A stretch of 64,000 nt of DNA from Treponema parvum (GCF_017893965.1 NZ_CP054142.1:558001-622000), one strand, 5' to 3'; positions 25,810 to 34,895 are shown, numbered from the stretch's first letter. Notes: generated by a model from the sequence alone, not told the origin. Numbers and translations are program-made.

Positions 25810-25839
25810 ATCATACAGTATGAAAAGGATTGTTGTCAA
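25810..25839 (-). promoter_or_regulatory. rny promoter next to a palindrome
   Basis: TTGACA (25839-25834), 18-bp spacer, TATGAT (25815-25810), leaving a leader of about 55 nt. TTGTCAA-ACCAG-TTGACAA (25833-25851) is a perfect inverted repeat over the -35, a possible operator. Confidence 0.6.
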
Positions 25840-25887
25840 ACCAGTTGACAATTTAAGGTATTGATGAAAAATGCGGACGGACCGGGT

Positions 25888-26682
25888 TTACATTGAAAAG
25901 TCTTTGCCCAAGTATATTTCACGCGCCAAAGGCGAATCGAGGATTTCTTGCTTTGTTCCCTGAACTACGATCTGGCCCGTGTTTATGATGATTGATCTGT
26001 GAGTGATTTCAAGCGTATCGCGCACATTGTGATCGGTTATGAGGATCCCGATGCCGCGCTCGGAAAGAAGAAGGATCATTTTTTTTATGTCGGCTACGGC
26101 TATGGGATCTATACCTGCGAACGGTTCGTCGAGCATAAGAAATTTAGGCTCTATGGCTAAGGAGCGCGCTATTTCCGTGCGGCGTCTCTCTCCGCCTGAA
26201 AGCGTAAATGCCGGCTGTTTTCTGATTTTTTCTATCGAAAACTCTTCTATAAGTTTATCCAGCCGGAAAATTTTTTCTTTTTTCGTGAGATCCTTTCTCG
26301 TTTCTATGATAGCCCATATGTTTTCTTCTACAGTCATCTTTCTGAAGATTGACGGCTCTTGCGGCAAATATGCAATTCCTGCCTGCGCCCTCTTGTACAT
26401 GGGCAGATCCGTGATGACCTTGCCGTCTAAGATAACTTCGCCTTCCGTAGGACGGTAAAATCCTATTATCATGTAGAATGTAGTCGTTTTTCCCGATCCG
26501 TTAGGACCTAAAAGTCCTAAGATTTCACCGGTTTTCATGGAAAAATCTATTCCCTGCACGACTTTTTTGCGCCCGAAATTTTTATACAAACTTGAAATAC
26601 ATAGCTCGTGAGCCGTTGTGCGAGGCGCAATTTTGTTGTTTGTAACAGGTTCTGTCTGAGACGCAGTTTCATTTTTTTGCAC
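25888..26682 (-). CDS. lptB: LPS export-type ABC transporter ATP-binding protein
   Basis: 264 residues. Powers lipid export through LptFG. Walker A GPNGSGKTT, FYRPTEGEVILDGK, YLPQEPSIFRKMTVEENI, signature LSGGERRRTEIARSL, Walker B FLMLDEPFAGIDP and the H-loop ITDHNVRDTLEI match LptB closely. The start was set to GTG 26682, with GGGAGG 5 nt upstream; the ATG at 26718 would overlap lptA by 50 bases. Last gene of pyrG-lptC-lptA-lptB. Many treponemes lack classical LPS, so the cargo may be another lipid. Confidence 0.92.
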   Translation of the reverse strand: MQKNETASQTEPVTNNKIAPRTTAHELCISSLYKNFGRKKVVQGIDFSMKTGEILGLLGPNGSGKTTTFYMIIGFYRPTEGEVILDGKVITDLPMYKRAQAGIAYLPQEPSIFRKMTVEENIWAIIETRKDLTKKEKIFRLDKLIEEFSIEKIRKQPAFTLSGGERRRTEIARSLAIEPKFLMLDEPFAGIDPIAVADIKKMILLLSERGIGILITDHNVRDTLEITHRSIIINTGQIVVQGTKQEILDSPLAREIYLGKDFSM

Positions 26683-27661
26683 GCGATCCTCCCTTCGCCG
26701 GGGCAGGCGAGCTGTCATGCAGAGATTCCTTTGCCTCGTTTTTGCCGTTATATGCGCCTTGCTCCGAGCCGGAAAGAGGCGCGCGGCCGTTTGATGCGGC
26801 GTTTTTTTTCAAGGAACCGCCGCCGACGTTCCGATTCGATTTTTCATTCTGAACGGCGGATTTTGGATCATCATCGTGCGCTGCGTTTGGGTCATCGGTG
26901 CCTGTCGTCATTGCAGCGGCGACGCCCTTTGTAGTTGCAGCGTCTTCTTGCGCCGCCGTGTTTGTGTCCGCATCAGGTTCATTTTCGGATTTGTCGTTTT
27001 TTGAAGCGCTTGTTATCGAACCTTGCACGCGGCCGCTCATTGTTATCTCTTGCGTGTCAAGCTTTAAACTTATTTCCTGTGCGCGGAATATATCGTCGCC
27101 TTGTACTATCTTGGGGCTTCCGCTTATTTCAAGCAGTTGTTCGTTTTTATGGTAAATCGCATAGGCGCCGGTGCATACGTTGTCCTTTTGCCTCAGTTCT
27201 ATGTTTATTTGGAGGACTGCCGTTTCGGTGTTTTGATTGTACTCTACCATCTGGGCCTTGGCCGAAACTCCGTTTTTGGTATCCGTAAGATTTACGTCAG
27301 TGTCAAGGACGGCGATCTTTGTCTCTCTGTCATACGAGAGCCTTCCGCATGTAAAATCCATCTCCGTTTTGGTATTTTTTACAAAAATATTGCCTTCCGC
27401 CTGAATATATCTGAAATTATCGCCGCTTATGCCGATCTTATCGGCGGCGATTTCCATCGAATCGGTTTTTACAAAAGCGTGGCCTTCCAAATTTGTTCTG
27501 TCGTTTTTGCCGCCCGTGCTTCCGGTCATGCCGTCGGCTCTAAATGTTATGACATCGGAAAAAGCCGGAGACAGGATAATAGCTAAAAAAAGAAACTTTA
27601 TCGCTTTTGTGAAATTTTCAGTTATGAAATTCTTCATCTTGTTAAAATTCATGAAATTCAT
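26669..27661 (-). CDS. lptA: LptA/OstA-like periplasmic bridge protein with long low-complexity tail
   Basis: 330 residues. Signal or anchor segment near 18-36 (AIKFLFLAIILSPAFSDVIT). Residues 38-215 are OstA-type beta-jellyroll repeats: ITFRADGMTGSTGGKNDRTN, DSMEIAADKIGI, AEGNIFVKN and YNQNTETAVLQIN. The last 110 residues are disordered and rich in Asp, Asn, Ala, Lys and Ser, absent from ordinary LptA. Should form the bridge carrying lipid from LptC. Overlaps lptC by 4 bases. Confidence 0.85.
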   Translation of the reverse strand: MNFMNFNKMKNFITENFTKAIKFLFLAIILSPAFSDVITFRADGMTGSTGGKNDRTNLEGHAFVKTDSMEIAADKIGISGDNFRYIQAEGNIFVKNTKTEMDFTCGRLSYDRETKIAVLDTDVNLTDTKNGVSAKAQMVEYNQNTETAVLQINIELRQKDNVCTGAYAIYHKNEQLLEISGSPKIVQGDDIFRAQEISLKLDTQEITMSGRVQGSITSASKNDKSENEPDADTNTAAQEDAATTKGVAAAMTTGTDDPNAAHDDDPKSAVQNEKSNRNVGGGSLKKNAASNGRAPLSGSEQGAYNGKNEAKESLHDSSPAPAKGGSRAKK

Positions 27662-28263
27662 GGAGCGACTTTATCTGCGTTTACCGCTGCAAAGCCGTCC
27701 GAAGTCTCTGCAGTTCCGGTTGCGCTTCCCGTAACGATAGTGCCTTCCGTTTCACCGCTGAAGGAAAAACCGTTGCTCACGGCGCTTGCGGAAAAACCTC
27801 TGCCCTTAAGAGTTATGTCGTCCCGCACAAGGGTTACAACCTCATCTTTCCCGCCGGTCAGCTGCTGTGAATCGGCATTCCAGCGCACGCTTTGAGCGGA
27901 GATTGTAGTTTTTTGAGGGTGATTTTTTATTATTATGTCTCCCAGCAAAATGTATTCTTTTTTTTGGGAATCGGCGGACAGGAGCGAGCAGCTTCCTTCG
28001 CTGTTTATTTTTTCATCGCCGTCGTATGACGCGAATTTTATATTTTCCGCATAGGAAACGGCTCCTTTTTTATACTGTTCTATTTTGTCCGCGTAAACGT
28101 CAAGGCTTTTTTTTGAATTTTCGATTCTATAAAATTTTGCATCGGTAAAAACGATTTCGGGAACAAAATCGTCTGCAGACGGCATACCGTTTGCATAATT
28201 GAGAGAGCAGGCGCTCAAGGAAATCATAAATATTACAGCAAATGCCGCCGACAGTTCCTTCAT
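27658..28263 (-). CDS. lptC: LptC-like lipoprotein
   Basis: 201 residues. Lipoprotein signal with lipobox SLSAC at residues 15-19, then an OstA-type jellyroll: IVFTDAKFYRIENSKKSLDV, YADKIEQYKKGAVSYAENI, LLGDIIIKN, ISAQSVRWNADSQQLTGG and VVTLVRDDITLKGRGFSA. Canonical LptC is held by a membrane helix; here a lipid anchor is predicted instead. The ATG at 28263 overlaps the pyrG stop as ATGA; the longer frame to 28383 lies inside pyrG. Confidence 0.82.
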   Translation of the reverse strand: MKELSAAFAVIFMISLSACSLNYANGMPSADDFVPEIVFTDAKFYRIENSKKSLDVYADKIEQYKKGAVSYAENIKFASYDGDEKINSEGSCSLLSADSQKKEYILLGDIIIKNHPQKTTISAQSVRWNADSQQLTGGKDEVVTLVRDDITLKGRGFSASAVSNGFSFSGETEGTIVTGSATGTAETSDGFAAVNADKVAP

Positions 28264-29867
28264 TTTTGTTTGTTTCTTATTACCGCTCCAATAAAGGCGA
28301 TAAACAGCGGATGAGGATTTGAAGGGCGCGACACGAATTCCGGATGATACTGAACTCCTATTCCCCAAGGATGATCCTTCCATTCAAAAGCCTCCGTCTG
28401 CGAGTCGGAAACCGCCGTAGCGGAAGTTATAAGACCGTTTTGCGCCATATCGTCTTCATAGCGTTTGTCGAAGGTGTATTTGCTTCTGTGGCGTTCGCTG
28501 ATCTGTCTTTTTTTGTATATGTCGAAGATCTTCGTGTTTTTATTCAGGTTGACTAAAGCTGCTCCCAGCTTCATAACGCCTGTAGACGTAATTCCCGCCT
28601 GTTCTTCAGGCAGACTTATAATTGCGTGTTTGCAGTTCTGCATGAATTCCGTGCTGTCGGCGTCTTCCCATTTTAAAAGCGAGCGGGCGGTTTCTACGGC
28701 CATAAGCTGCATTCCAAGGTCGATGCCCAGATACGGAACCTTGTGTTCTCGCGCATATTTTACGGCGGCTAAGAGCCCTAAAAAGCCCCTCTGTCCGTAA
28801 TTTCCGGGAACTACGATTCCGTCCAAGCAGTTAAGATATTTGTCTACGCTGTCGATGTTTTCAAGAGTTTCGGCGTCTATCTTTTCTATTTTCAAATCTA
28901 TCTGATGCGAAGTTACCGCCGCGTGGAACAAGGATTCCCTTACGGATTTATAACAGTTGTCAAGATAGTCTTTTTTCCCGACCATCCCGACCGTAACGGT
29001 CTGCAACGGACTTTTTAACTTATCAAGAAAGTCAGTCCATATGGAAATATCGCATTTTTTTTGTTTAAGCCCGAGTTTTTCAAGGATTTTCGCGTCGATT
29101 TTCTGTTCATGAAAAAGGACGGGCAATTCGTATATGGATTTTTCCACGTCGGTGGACGTAAATACCGCTCCGGGAGAAACGTTGCAAAAAAGTCCCACCT
29201 TTTTTCTCAAAGCCTCGTCAAGCATTTGCTCGCAGCGGCATAAAAGGATGTCGGGCTGTATTCCCGCTTCCTGAAGCTGTTTTACCGAATGCTGTATAGG
29301 TTTGCTTTTTAATTCCCCGCCTATGATGATCGGAACCAGCGCCAAATGAATGCAGACAGTATTTTGTCGTCCCAGTTCTCGTATGAGCTGGCGTACGGCT
29401 TCCAAAAAAGGTATGGTTTCTATGTCGCCTACCGTTCCTCCCACTTCTACAAGGACTATGTCGGCGCCGCTTTGCGAGCCGAGGTTCAAAATGCGGCGCT
29501 TGATTTCATCCGTTATGTGAGGAATTACCTGAACCGTGCGGCCGTTGTAACGTCCCGCTCTTTCGTTTTTTATGACGGAATTATAGACTTTTCCGATCGT
29601 TATGCAGTTTGCGGAAGTAAGATTTACATCGGTAAAACGCGAGAAATTTCCCAAATCCAAATCCGTTTCGGCGCCGTCTTCCGTTACGAAAACTTCTCCG
29701 TGCTGATACGGGCTTATATTTCCTGCGTCCACGTTAATGTACGGATCGCATTTCATCATTGCGACTTTATAACCGCAGCATTCAAAAAGGCTGCCCAGCG
29801 AAGCGGAAGCTACTCCTTTGCCCAAGCTGGAACACACGCCGCTTGTTACCAGAACATACTTACTCAT
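28260..29867 (-). CDS. pyrG: CTP synthase
   Basis: 535 residues. Makes CTP from UTP, ATP and glutamine. N-terminal amidoligase domain MSKYVLVTSGVCSSLGKGVASASLG, CDPYINVDAGNISPYQHGEV, DLGNFSRFTD; C-terminal class I glutamine amidotransferase. Notably the usual nucleophile motif G-x-C-x-G-x-Q reads LGIDLGMQLMAV, with Asp where the catalytic Cys is expected, while WGIGVQYHPEF and its His remain. If real, the enzyme may depend on free ammonia. Start at 29867 is preferred to 29885. It leads the lpt operon. Confidence 0.92.
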   Translation of the reverse strand: MSKYVLVTSGVCSSLGKGVASASLGSLFECCGYKVAMMKCDPYINVDAGNISPYQHGEVFVTEDGAETDLDLGNFSRFTDVNLTSANCITIGKVYNSVIKNERAGRYNGRTVQVIPHITDEIKRRILNLGSQSGADIVLVEVGGTVGDIETIPFLEAVRQLIRELGRQNTVCIHLALVPIIIGGELKSKPIQHSVKQLQEAGIQPDILLCRCEQMLDEALRKKVGLFCNVSPGAVFTSTDVEKSIYELPVLFHEQKIDAKILEKLGLKQKKCDISIWTDFLDKLKSPLQTVTVGMVGKKDYLDNCYKSVRESLFHAAVTSHQIDLKIEKIDAETLENIDSVDKYLNCLDGIVVPGNYGQRGFLGLLAAVKYAREHKVPYLGIDLGMQLMAVETARSLLKWEDADSTEFMQNCKHAIISLPEEQAGITSTGVMKLGAALVNLNKNTKIFDIYKKRQISERHRSKYTFDKRYEDDMAQNGLITSATAVSDSQTEAFEWKDHPWGIGVQYHPEFVSRPSNPHPLFIAFIGAVIRNKQK

Positions 29868-29904
29868 GGAAAATAATTTTCCCATTTAAGAGGTATTTAG
29901 TCAA
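29865..29904 (-). promoter_or_regulatory. pyrG-lpt operon promoter, predicted leaderless
   Basis: TTGACT (29904-29899), 17-bp spacer, GAAAAT (29881-29876), 8 nt, ATG at 29867. The -10 matches four of six positions. Confidence 0.45.
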
Positions 29905-29931
29905 GATTTGCAACGCAGCGCCGAAAAATGA

Positions 29932-29972
29932 TTTACTTTTTCTGTATTATGTGTATTATAATAAAAGATATG
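29932..29972 (+). promoter_or_regulatory. cheR promoter, predicted leaderless
   Basis: Consensus TATAAT (29957-29962) ends 7 nt before the ATG at 29970. The best -35 is TTTACT (29932-29937) with a 19-bp spacer. Confidence 0.5.
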
Positions 29973-30788
29973 GCTGACTTATTGACAGATGCGGAATTTG
30001 AAAAATTCCGCAAGGTAATTTACGAGCAAAGCGGTATAACTTTTTCGGAAACGAACCGCTCCGTTTTGGACAGCAGGATAAAGGAACAGCTTCACGAACA
30101 CAAGATTGACAGCGTAGGGGCGTATTATAATCTGATAACGTCGGACAAAGAAGCTATGAAGGTCATGCTGGATTCGGTGACTACGAACCTTACTCGTTTT
30201 TTCCGTAACCAGCCGCACTTTGACGCCTTTACACATTATGTCGTTCCTCACCTTCTTGAAGAAAAAAAGAAAACGAGCGATAAGGTTATCAGAGTTTGGA
30301 GCGCCGGCTGCTCTACGGGAGAAGAACCGTACACCATTGCGATGATACTGAAGGATATCTTACCTGCCGGTTTTGACTTTGCCGTTACAGCTTCGGATAT
30401 TTCCCTTAAATCGCTTATGGTAGGGCAGCAGGGATTTTATTCCAACGCCCGCATAACGGGAGTTCCTGAAAAATACTTGGAGCGTTTTTTTACCAAAAGC
30501 GATTCGGGCTATCAGGTAAAAAGAGAATTGATGGACAAAATCAAATTCGATTATCACAATTTGCAAAACGATTCGGGAATGAGAAATCTCGACGTCATTT
30601 TTTGCCGTAATGTTTTGATATATTTTGACGAAGCCGCGCAATTGGCCGTAATAAACCGATTTTGGAATTCCCTGCTTCCGCATTCCTATCTTTTTATAGG
30701 ACATTCGGAATCTTTGTTCGGCATGGATACAAAATTTGAATTTCTGAAAACGGACTGGGCTTGTTTGTATCAAAAAAATATAAAATAA
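29970..30788 (+). CDS. cheR: Chemotaxis protein methyltransferase CheR
   Basis: 272 residues. Methylates glutamates of chemoreceptors using S-adenosylmethionine. N-terminal helical domain (LTDAEFEKFRKVIYEQSGI), then the methyltransferase: NLTRFFRNQPHFDAF, VWSAGCSTGEEPYTIAMIL, TASDIS, LDVIFCRNVLIYF, and FIGHSESLFG. The ATG at 29970 begins MADLLTD; the 14 residues upstream in frame are hydrophobic noise. Forms a receptor-adaptation pair with cheB downstream. Confidence 0.95.
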   Translation: MADLLTDAEFEKFRKVIYEQSGITFSETNRSVLDSRIKEQLHEHKIDSVGAYYNLITSDKEAMKVMLDSVTTNLTRFFRNQPHFDAFTHYVVPHLLEEKKKTSDKVIRVWSAGCSTGEEPYTIAMILKDILPAGFDFAVTASDISLKSLMVGQQGFYSNARITGVPEKYLERFFTKSDSGYQVKRELMDKIKFDYHNLQNDSGMRNLDVIFCRNVLIYFDEAAQLAVINRFWNSLLPHSYLFIGHSESLFGMDTKFEFLKTDWACLYQKNIK

Positions 30789-30935
30789 ACACTCGAGAAT
30801 TTGTATGTAGCCTGCCGGCGGGCTTATCACCGGACGGGTCGCATAGCGGTCTTGAATTTTAACGTCGTCTTGTTTTTTCTTTGCAATTATGTTACAGAAG
30901 GAGCAAGATTTTAGTTGTAAAGAGGGCTTAAAATT

Positions 30936-32132
30936 ATGGATGATATATCCGTTCTTGTTTGTGACGATTCAGCGTTAATGAGAAATTTGATCTCGCGTAT
31001 TATCGATAATACCGAAGGGATGAAAGTGTGCGCCAAAGCTATGAACGGCGAGATCGCTCTTGAGCGGATTCCCGAAATGAAGCCTGACATTATGGTGCTT
31101 GATATTGAAATGCCCGTGATGGACGGCGTGCAATTTTTGAAGGAACGCAAAGCGCGCCGCTGGGATATTCCCGTAATAATACTTTCAAGTGTCGCGACTA
31201 AGGGCGCCGCAGTTACCATGCAGTGTCTTGAGTTGGGGGCAAGCGATTTTATTACCAAACCGAACGGATCCATATCGGCCGATCTTTCAGGGATTGCAGA
31301 GAACCTTGTTGAAATGCTCGCTTCTTACGGAAATCCGTATGCTGCTAGACAAGGAAAAAAAGTTTATCCCGTAGATTTTTTTCATCAGCAGATGAAGTTA
31401 AAAAGGGCCGAACAGCTTGTCATAGAAAAAAAAGGCGCCGCCGCTGCGCCGCAAAAGCCTGCTGAACCGGCTAAGCCGTTTTCTTTTTCATGGAAGGCGC
31501 CTGCGGAAGTCAAAACCGCGGCTACAATTACGCCCGTCCGCAATGGAGATCGCATAGATATCATTGTCATAGGAATTTCTACCGGCGGCCCGAATGCGCT
31601 CCGCGACGTATTTAAAATGATCGACCCGCATTTAAAACAGCCTATACTCGTGGTTCAGCATATGCCTGCAGGTTTTACAAAAGAATTTGCCATAAGCCTT
31701 AACAACATATGCCCGCTTGAAGTAAAGGAAGCCGAAGAAGGAGACCTCGTTCAAGGCGGACACGTGTATATAGCGCCCGGAGATTATCAGATGTGCATAG
31801 CTCGCGGGCTTAAGGGAACGGAAATCCGTCTTTCCAAGGATCCTCACAGAAACGGACACAGACCTTCTGTAGATTATCTTTTTGAATCCGTCGCCAAAGA
31901 ATATAAAAACCACGCCCTCGGAGTGATAATGACCGGCATGGGCAAAGACGGAGCCGCCCAGCTTGCTGAAATGCGTAAAGAAGGCGCATGGACCTTAGGT
32001 CAAGACCAAGAATCCAGCATCGTATACGGAATGCCCAAGGTTGCGTGGGAATTGGGCGGAGTGCAAAAGCAGGTTCCGCTTGCGAAAATGGCCGATGAGA
32101 TAAGCGCCCTTGCGCGTGAGCATTTAACTTAA
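30936..32132 (+). CDS. cheB: Chemotaxis response regulator / protein-glutamate methylesterase CheB
   Basis: 398 residues. Receiver domain (VLVCDDSALMRNLI, phospho-Asp in MVLDIEMPVMDG), an Ala/Pro/Lys linker, then the esterase with the catalytic Ser in GISTGGPNAL, His in VVQHMPAGF and Asp in MTGMGKDGAAQL. It reverses CheR methylation and resets receptors when phosphorylated by CheA, which is not in this window. The 3' end overlaps rseC by 9 bases. Confidence 0.96.
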   Translation: MDDISVLVCDDSALMRNLISRIIDNTEGMKVCAKAMNGEIALERIPEMKPDIMVLDIEMPVMDGVQFLKERKARRWDIPVIILSSVATKGAAVTMQCLELGASDFITKPNGSISADLSGIAENLVEMLASYGNPYAARQGKKVYPVDFFHQQMKLKRAEQLVIEKKGAAAAPQKPAEPAKPFSFSWKAPAEVKTAATITPVRNGDRIDIIVIGISTGGPNALRDVFKMIDPHLKQPILVVQHMPAGFTKEFAISLNNICPLEVKEAEEGDLVQGGHVYIAPGDYQMCIARGLKGTEIRLSKDPHRNGHRPSVDYLFESVAKEYKNHALGVIMTGMGKDGAAQLAEMRKEGAWTLGQDQESSIVYGMPKVAWELGGVQKQVPLAKMADEISALAREHLT

Positions 32133-32540
32133 GATTTCCGTTATTTCAGGCTGAGCGGGTTTTATCTTTTTTCTGCTCAGCCAGAACACCGTTGCAGCCG
32201 CGGCGGAAAACCCCAGCAAAACAAAACCCGCTTGAAGGCCTTCCGCCGCGGCTGTCTTGCCCAGCGCGGCTGCGGTAGGCCGTGCAAGAAAATATCCTCC
32301 TGCGGCGCACGAAATCGGGAAAAGCAGCGAAAAAACGGCTTGAGCAATTTCGTGCTTTTTTGCGGAATTTATCTTAACTATAGAGCCTTCCTTTAGAGGC
32401 AGCCCCTTCGTGTTTGCCGCTTCGAAAGGGTGCCCGCGTTTGGCGCATCCTTCTTTGCAGCTTAGACATGCGTCTTTTATTAAAGGAATAACCGTGATCT
32501 TTTTTCCTGAAACCGCCGTCACTAAAGCCGTGTCATGCAT
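32124..32540 (-). CDS. rseC: RseC/MucC-family membrane protein
   Basis: 138 residues. Starts with a beta-rich domain holding a Cys cluster (ACLSCKEGCAKRGHPF), then two membrane segments (AVFSLLFPISCAAGGYFLA and FVLLGFSAAAATVFWLSRKK). That matches RseC-type proteins, linked to envelope stress control and, through the Rsx/Rnf-related SoxR-reducing system, to membrane electron transfer. An rnf operon is elsewhere in the window. The start overlaps the TPR gene by 8 bases. Confidence 0.82.
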   Translation of the reverse strand: MHDTALVTAVSGKKITVIPLIKDACLSCKEGCAKRGHPFEAANTKGLPLKEGSIVKINSAKKHEIAQAVFSLLFPISCAAGGYFLARPTAAALGKTAAAEGLQAGFVLLGFSAAAATVFWLSRKKIKPAQPEITEILS

Positions 32541-33069
32541 CCGCGCCGCCTCCCTTTGTTAGAGATCGCATTCTTTCAATGCAGTCGGCTTTTCCCGCCC
32601 TGTTTCCCAACTCGTCGTATGTGTCGCGAAGATTATAGAGCGCGTCGTAATAATAGGGATTTAGAGTGACTGCACGTTCAAAAGCTTCCGATGCGTCAGT
32701 GTATTCCTGCCGGTTAAAAAAAATCACGCCCGCCGTATTCCAAAGATGAGGATCTTCGGGTTCTATTTCCAGAGCTTTGGCGCAATACGTCATGGCCGAT
32801 TCGGTGTCTTTTGCGGTGTTGCAAAGTATGGCCATAGTGTCGAGGAATTCCGTGTTTTCAGGATCAAGTTCAAGCGCTTTTTCTACTGCGGCTTGCGCCT
32901 GCTTTATGTCGCCGGAATCGCGGTACGTTACTCCCAAATTGAACCACAAGAGATGATTCGTGGTTTCCATTATTATTGCCCGTTTGAGACAGACGATAGC
33001 GTCCTTGTAGTCGCCCTGCGATGCAAGTCTGATCGCCTGCGCGTTTAGGGTTTCAATATTTTCAAGCAT
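32533..33069 (-). CDS. Tetratricopeptide repeat protein
   Basis: 178 residues, four TPR units with the usual W/L-G-Y-A-F-A-P spacing (LWFNLGVTYRDSGDIKQAQA, AVEKALELDPENTEFLDTMA, HLWNTAGVIFFNRQEYTDA, SEAFERAVTLNPYYYDALYN). No signal peptide, so cytoplasmic. A protein-protein adaptor; partners unknown. Sits between the polyprenyl synthase and rseC in one direction, with GGAG before its ATG. Confidence 0.88.
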   Translation of the reverse strand: MLENIETLNAQAIRLASQGDYKDAIVCLKRAIIMETTNHLLWFNLGVTYRDSGDIKQAQAAVEKALELDPENTEFLDTMAILCNTAKDTESAMTYCAKALEIEPEDPHLWNTAGVIFFNRQEYTDASEAFERAVTLNPYYYDALYNLRDTYDELGNRAGKADCIERMRSLTKGGGADA

Positions 33070-33081
33070 AAGCTCTCCGCA

Positions 33082-34179
33082 TCATTTTATGTCCGGTATC
33101 ATATTTCGGAAAAGCCTTACGATGTCGGAATCGTCATCGGCAAAACCGGAATACAAGGCCGACAATTCCCTGCTTTTTAAATTCACAAGGTCTTTCCCTT
33201 CGTCGTAAGCGTCTTTTACGGCTCCGCTTTTTTCAAGCAGCGATATGCATTTTTCCACGCATTCGTCATCGATGCCGTTTTTGCGCGCGCTTGCCATGTA
33301 CCGGGTGATAAGATCTTTGTCTTGGGGATTTTTTTGCAAGTGCAACAGTACCGGAAGACTTTTTTTGTTTTCTACAATATCGTCCCCTCTTTGTTTTCCT
33401 GCGTTTCCGGTGGTAAGGTTTTGAACGTCGTCTAAGATTTGAAAACCTATGCCGATCTGTGCGGCAATTTTCCCGGCTTTTGCCGCGTCGGATTCGTCTC
33501 CTCCCGCTGCGATTATACCCGCTTGGGCTGCAAGAGAAGCTAATGTACCCGTTTTATTTTCAACCATGGCCTTGTATTCTTCGACAGAAGGAATAAGGCC
33601 GGGCTCGCGGTGCCAAAGTATGTCCATCGCCTGTCCTAAGTGCAGGCGGCGAAGTTCCTGCGTGTATAATCGGAACAGTCTGTTTTTTATGTGTTCCGGA
33701 GCTTGAAGGGTGTTAACGCATACCGCCGCTTCAAAATAAAGCCATGATGCAGCGTTTATCGCCGTGTCGATTCCGAAAGTAATGTGCGCCGCAGGTCTGC
33801 CGCGCCGCATTTCGGAGGCGTCTTCAATGTCGTCATGGATAAGACTTGCCGTGTGCACAAATTCTACCAGGGGAACGATGTGACGGGCATTTTTCATAAT
33901 ATTTTTTTTTGCTTCAGGATCTTTTTTCGCCGTATGTTCCGCCGTAATTTTTGCACACAGGATAAGCAACAGCGGCCGCCAGCGTTTGCCGCCGAGTTTT
34001 AAAAGTTCTCTGCACGGAATTGTCAGCGCATTTAAATGCGAAGGCGAAACACAATCGGGGATCGATGCAAAAGATTCGTTTTTCCATTCCCGCGTGTATG
34101 TCTGAGGCAGGGCTTTGTCCAAATCGGCTTCTATTTCCGCCAATTCTTCTTTAATCGAGTCGGAGCGGTCTTTATCCAT
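33082..34179 (-). CDS. Polyprenyl diphosphate synthase
   Basis: 365 residues. Trans-isoprenyl synthase that chains IPP units. First Asp-rich motif DDIEDASEMRRGRPA and GKRWRPLLLIL are standard. The second motif is GFQILDDVQN, where the last Asp of DDxxD is Asn. Chain length cannot be told. It uses IPP made through the pathway that includes ispDF. No Shine-Dalgarno site; the promoter suggests a leaderless start. Leads a run with the TPR and rseC genes. Confidence 0.9.
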   Translation of the reverse strand: MDKDRSDSIKEELAEIEADLDKALPQTYTREWKNESFASIPDCVSPSHLNALTIPCRELLKLGGKRWRPLLLILCAKITAEHTAKKDPEAKKNIMKNARHIVPLVEFVHTASLIHDDIEDASEMRRGRPAAHITFGIDTAINAASWLYFEAAVCVNTLQAPEHIKNRLFRLYTQELRRLHLGQAMDILWHREPGLIPSVEEYKAMVENKTGTLASLAAQAGIIAAGGDESDAAKAGKIAAQIGIGFQILDDVQNLTTGNAGKQRGDDIVENKKSLPVLLHLQKNPQDKDLITRYMASARKNGIDDECVEKCISLLEKSGAVKDAYDEGKDLVNLKSRELSALYSGFADDDSDIVRLFRNMIPDIK

Positions 34180-34215
34180 ATCTTAAAGTATAGCGGAATG
34201 CGGAAGAAAAGACAA
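34177..34215 (-). promoter_or_regulatory. Polyprenyl synthase promoter, predicted leaderless
   Basis: TTGTCT (34215-34210), 17-bp spacer, TATACT (34192-34187), 7 nt, ATG at 34179. Confidence 0.6.
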
Positions 34216-34286
34216 AGGCTAAATGCAGGGCGATACATTATGGGTTCGGCGCTGATTTTTTTTTAAAATTTGCCGAAACTATAAGT

Positions 34287-34895
34287 ATGGCGTCGAATTC
34301 ATATGAAAAACCAGACTTTTGGTCCCGCAAAGCGTTTTCGGAGGGTTATCCTGCGCGTTCGGTTTATAAATTAAAAGAAATGGATATGAAATTCGGTTTG
34401 GTAAAAAAGGGTTACACGGTGCTTGACTTAGGTTCTGCGCCCGGAAGCTGGACCGTGTTTTTGCTTCGCAGTTTGGAAGGAAGCGGAAAGGTCGTTTCCT
34501 GCGATCTAAATCCTCTTGCAAAGGATGTAAAAGGCGAAAACCTTGTATTTCTGCAAGGAGATCTGAATTCTTCCGATATAAGGGAAAGGATAAGGAGTTT
34601 GGGACCGTACGACCTTGTAGTCTGCGACGCCGCTCCTCTAACTACCGGAAACCGTACTGTAGATACCGCACGATCCGAAGGGCTTGTGGAAATGGCGCTT
34701 TGGTATGGCGAAACCGTGCTTAAAACCGGAGGAAACTTTGCCGTAAAAATTTTTCAAAACGGCGATCAGCAGAAATTTTTAAAGTCCATGAAGGATGTGT
34801 TTACTTCGGCGCGCGGCTTTAAACCTTCTGCGTGCCGTTCGGAATCGTTTGAGACCTATTTACTTGGCATAAACAAGAAATTAGGTGTAAAATAA
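34287..34895 (+). CDS. rlmE: 23S rRNA ribose 2'-O-methyltransferase RlmE (FtsJ/RrmJ)
   Basis: 202 residues. Methylates the U2552-equivalent of 23S rRNA. The K-D-K-E tetrad is present: RSVYKLKEMD, YDLVVCDAAPLTTGNRTVD, GNFAVKIFQNGD and CRSESFETYLLG. SAM site VLDLGSAPGSW. Short hydrophilic leader, family-normal length. Divergent from the polyprenyl synthase. It ends 8 bases before the next gene. Confidence 0.95.
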   Translation: MASNSYEKPDFWSRKAFSEGYPARSVYKLKEMDMKFGLVKKGYTVLDLGSAPGSWTVFLLRSLEGSGKVVSCDLNPLAKDVKGENLVFLQGDLNSSDIRERIRSLGPYDLVVCDAAPLTTGNRTVDTARSEGLVEMALWYGETVLKTGGNFAVKIFQNGDQQKFLKSMKDVFTSARGFKPSACRSESFETYLLGINKKLGVK

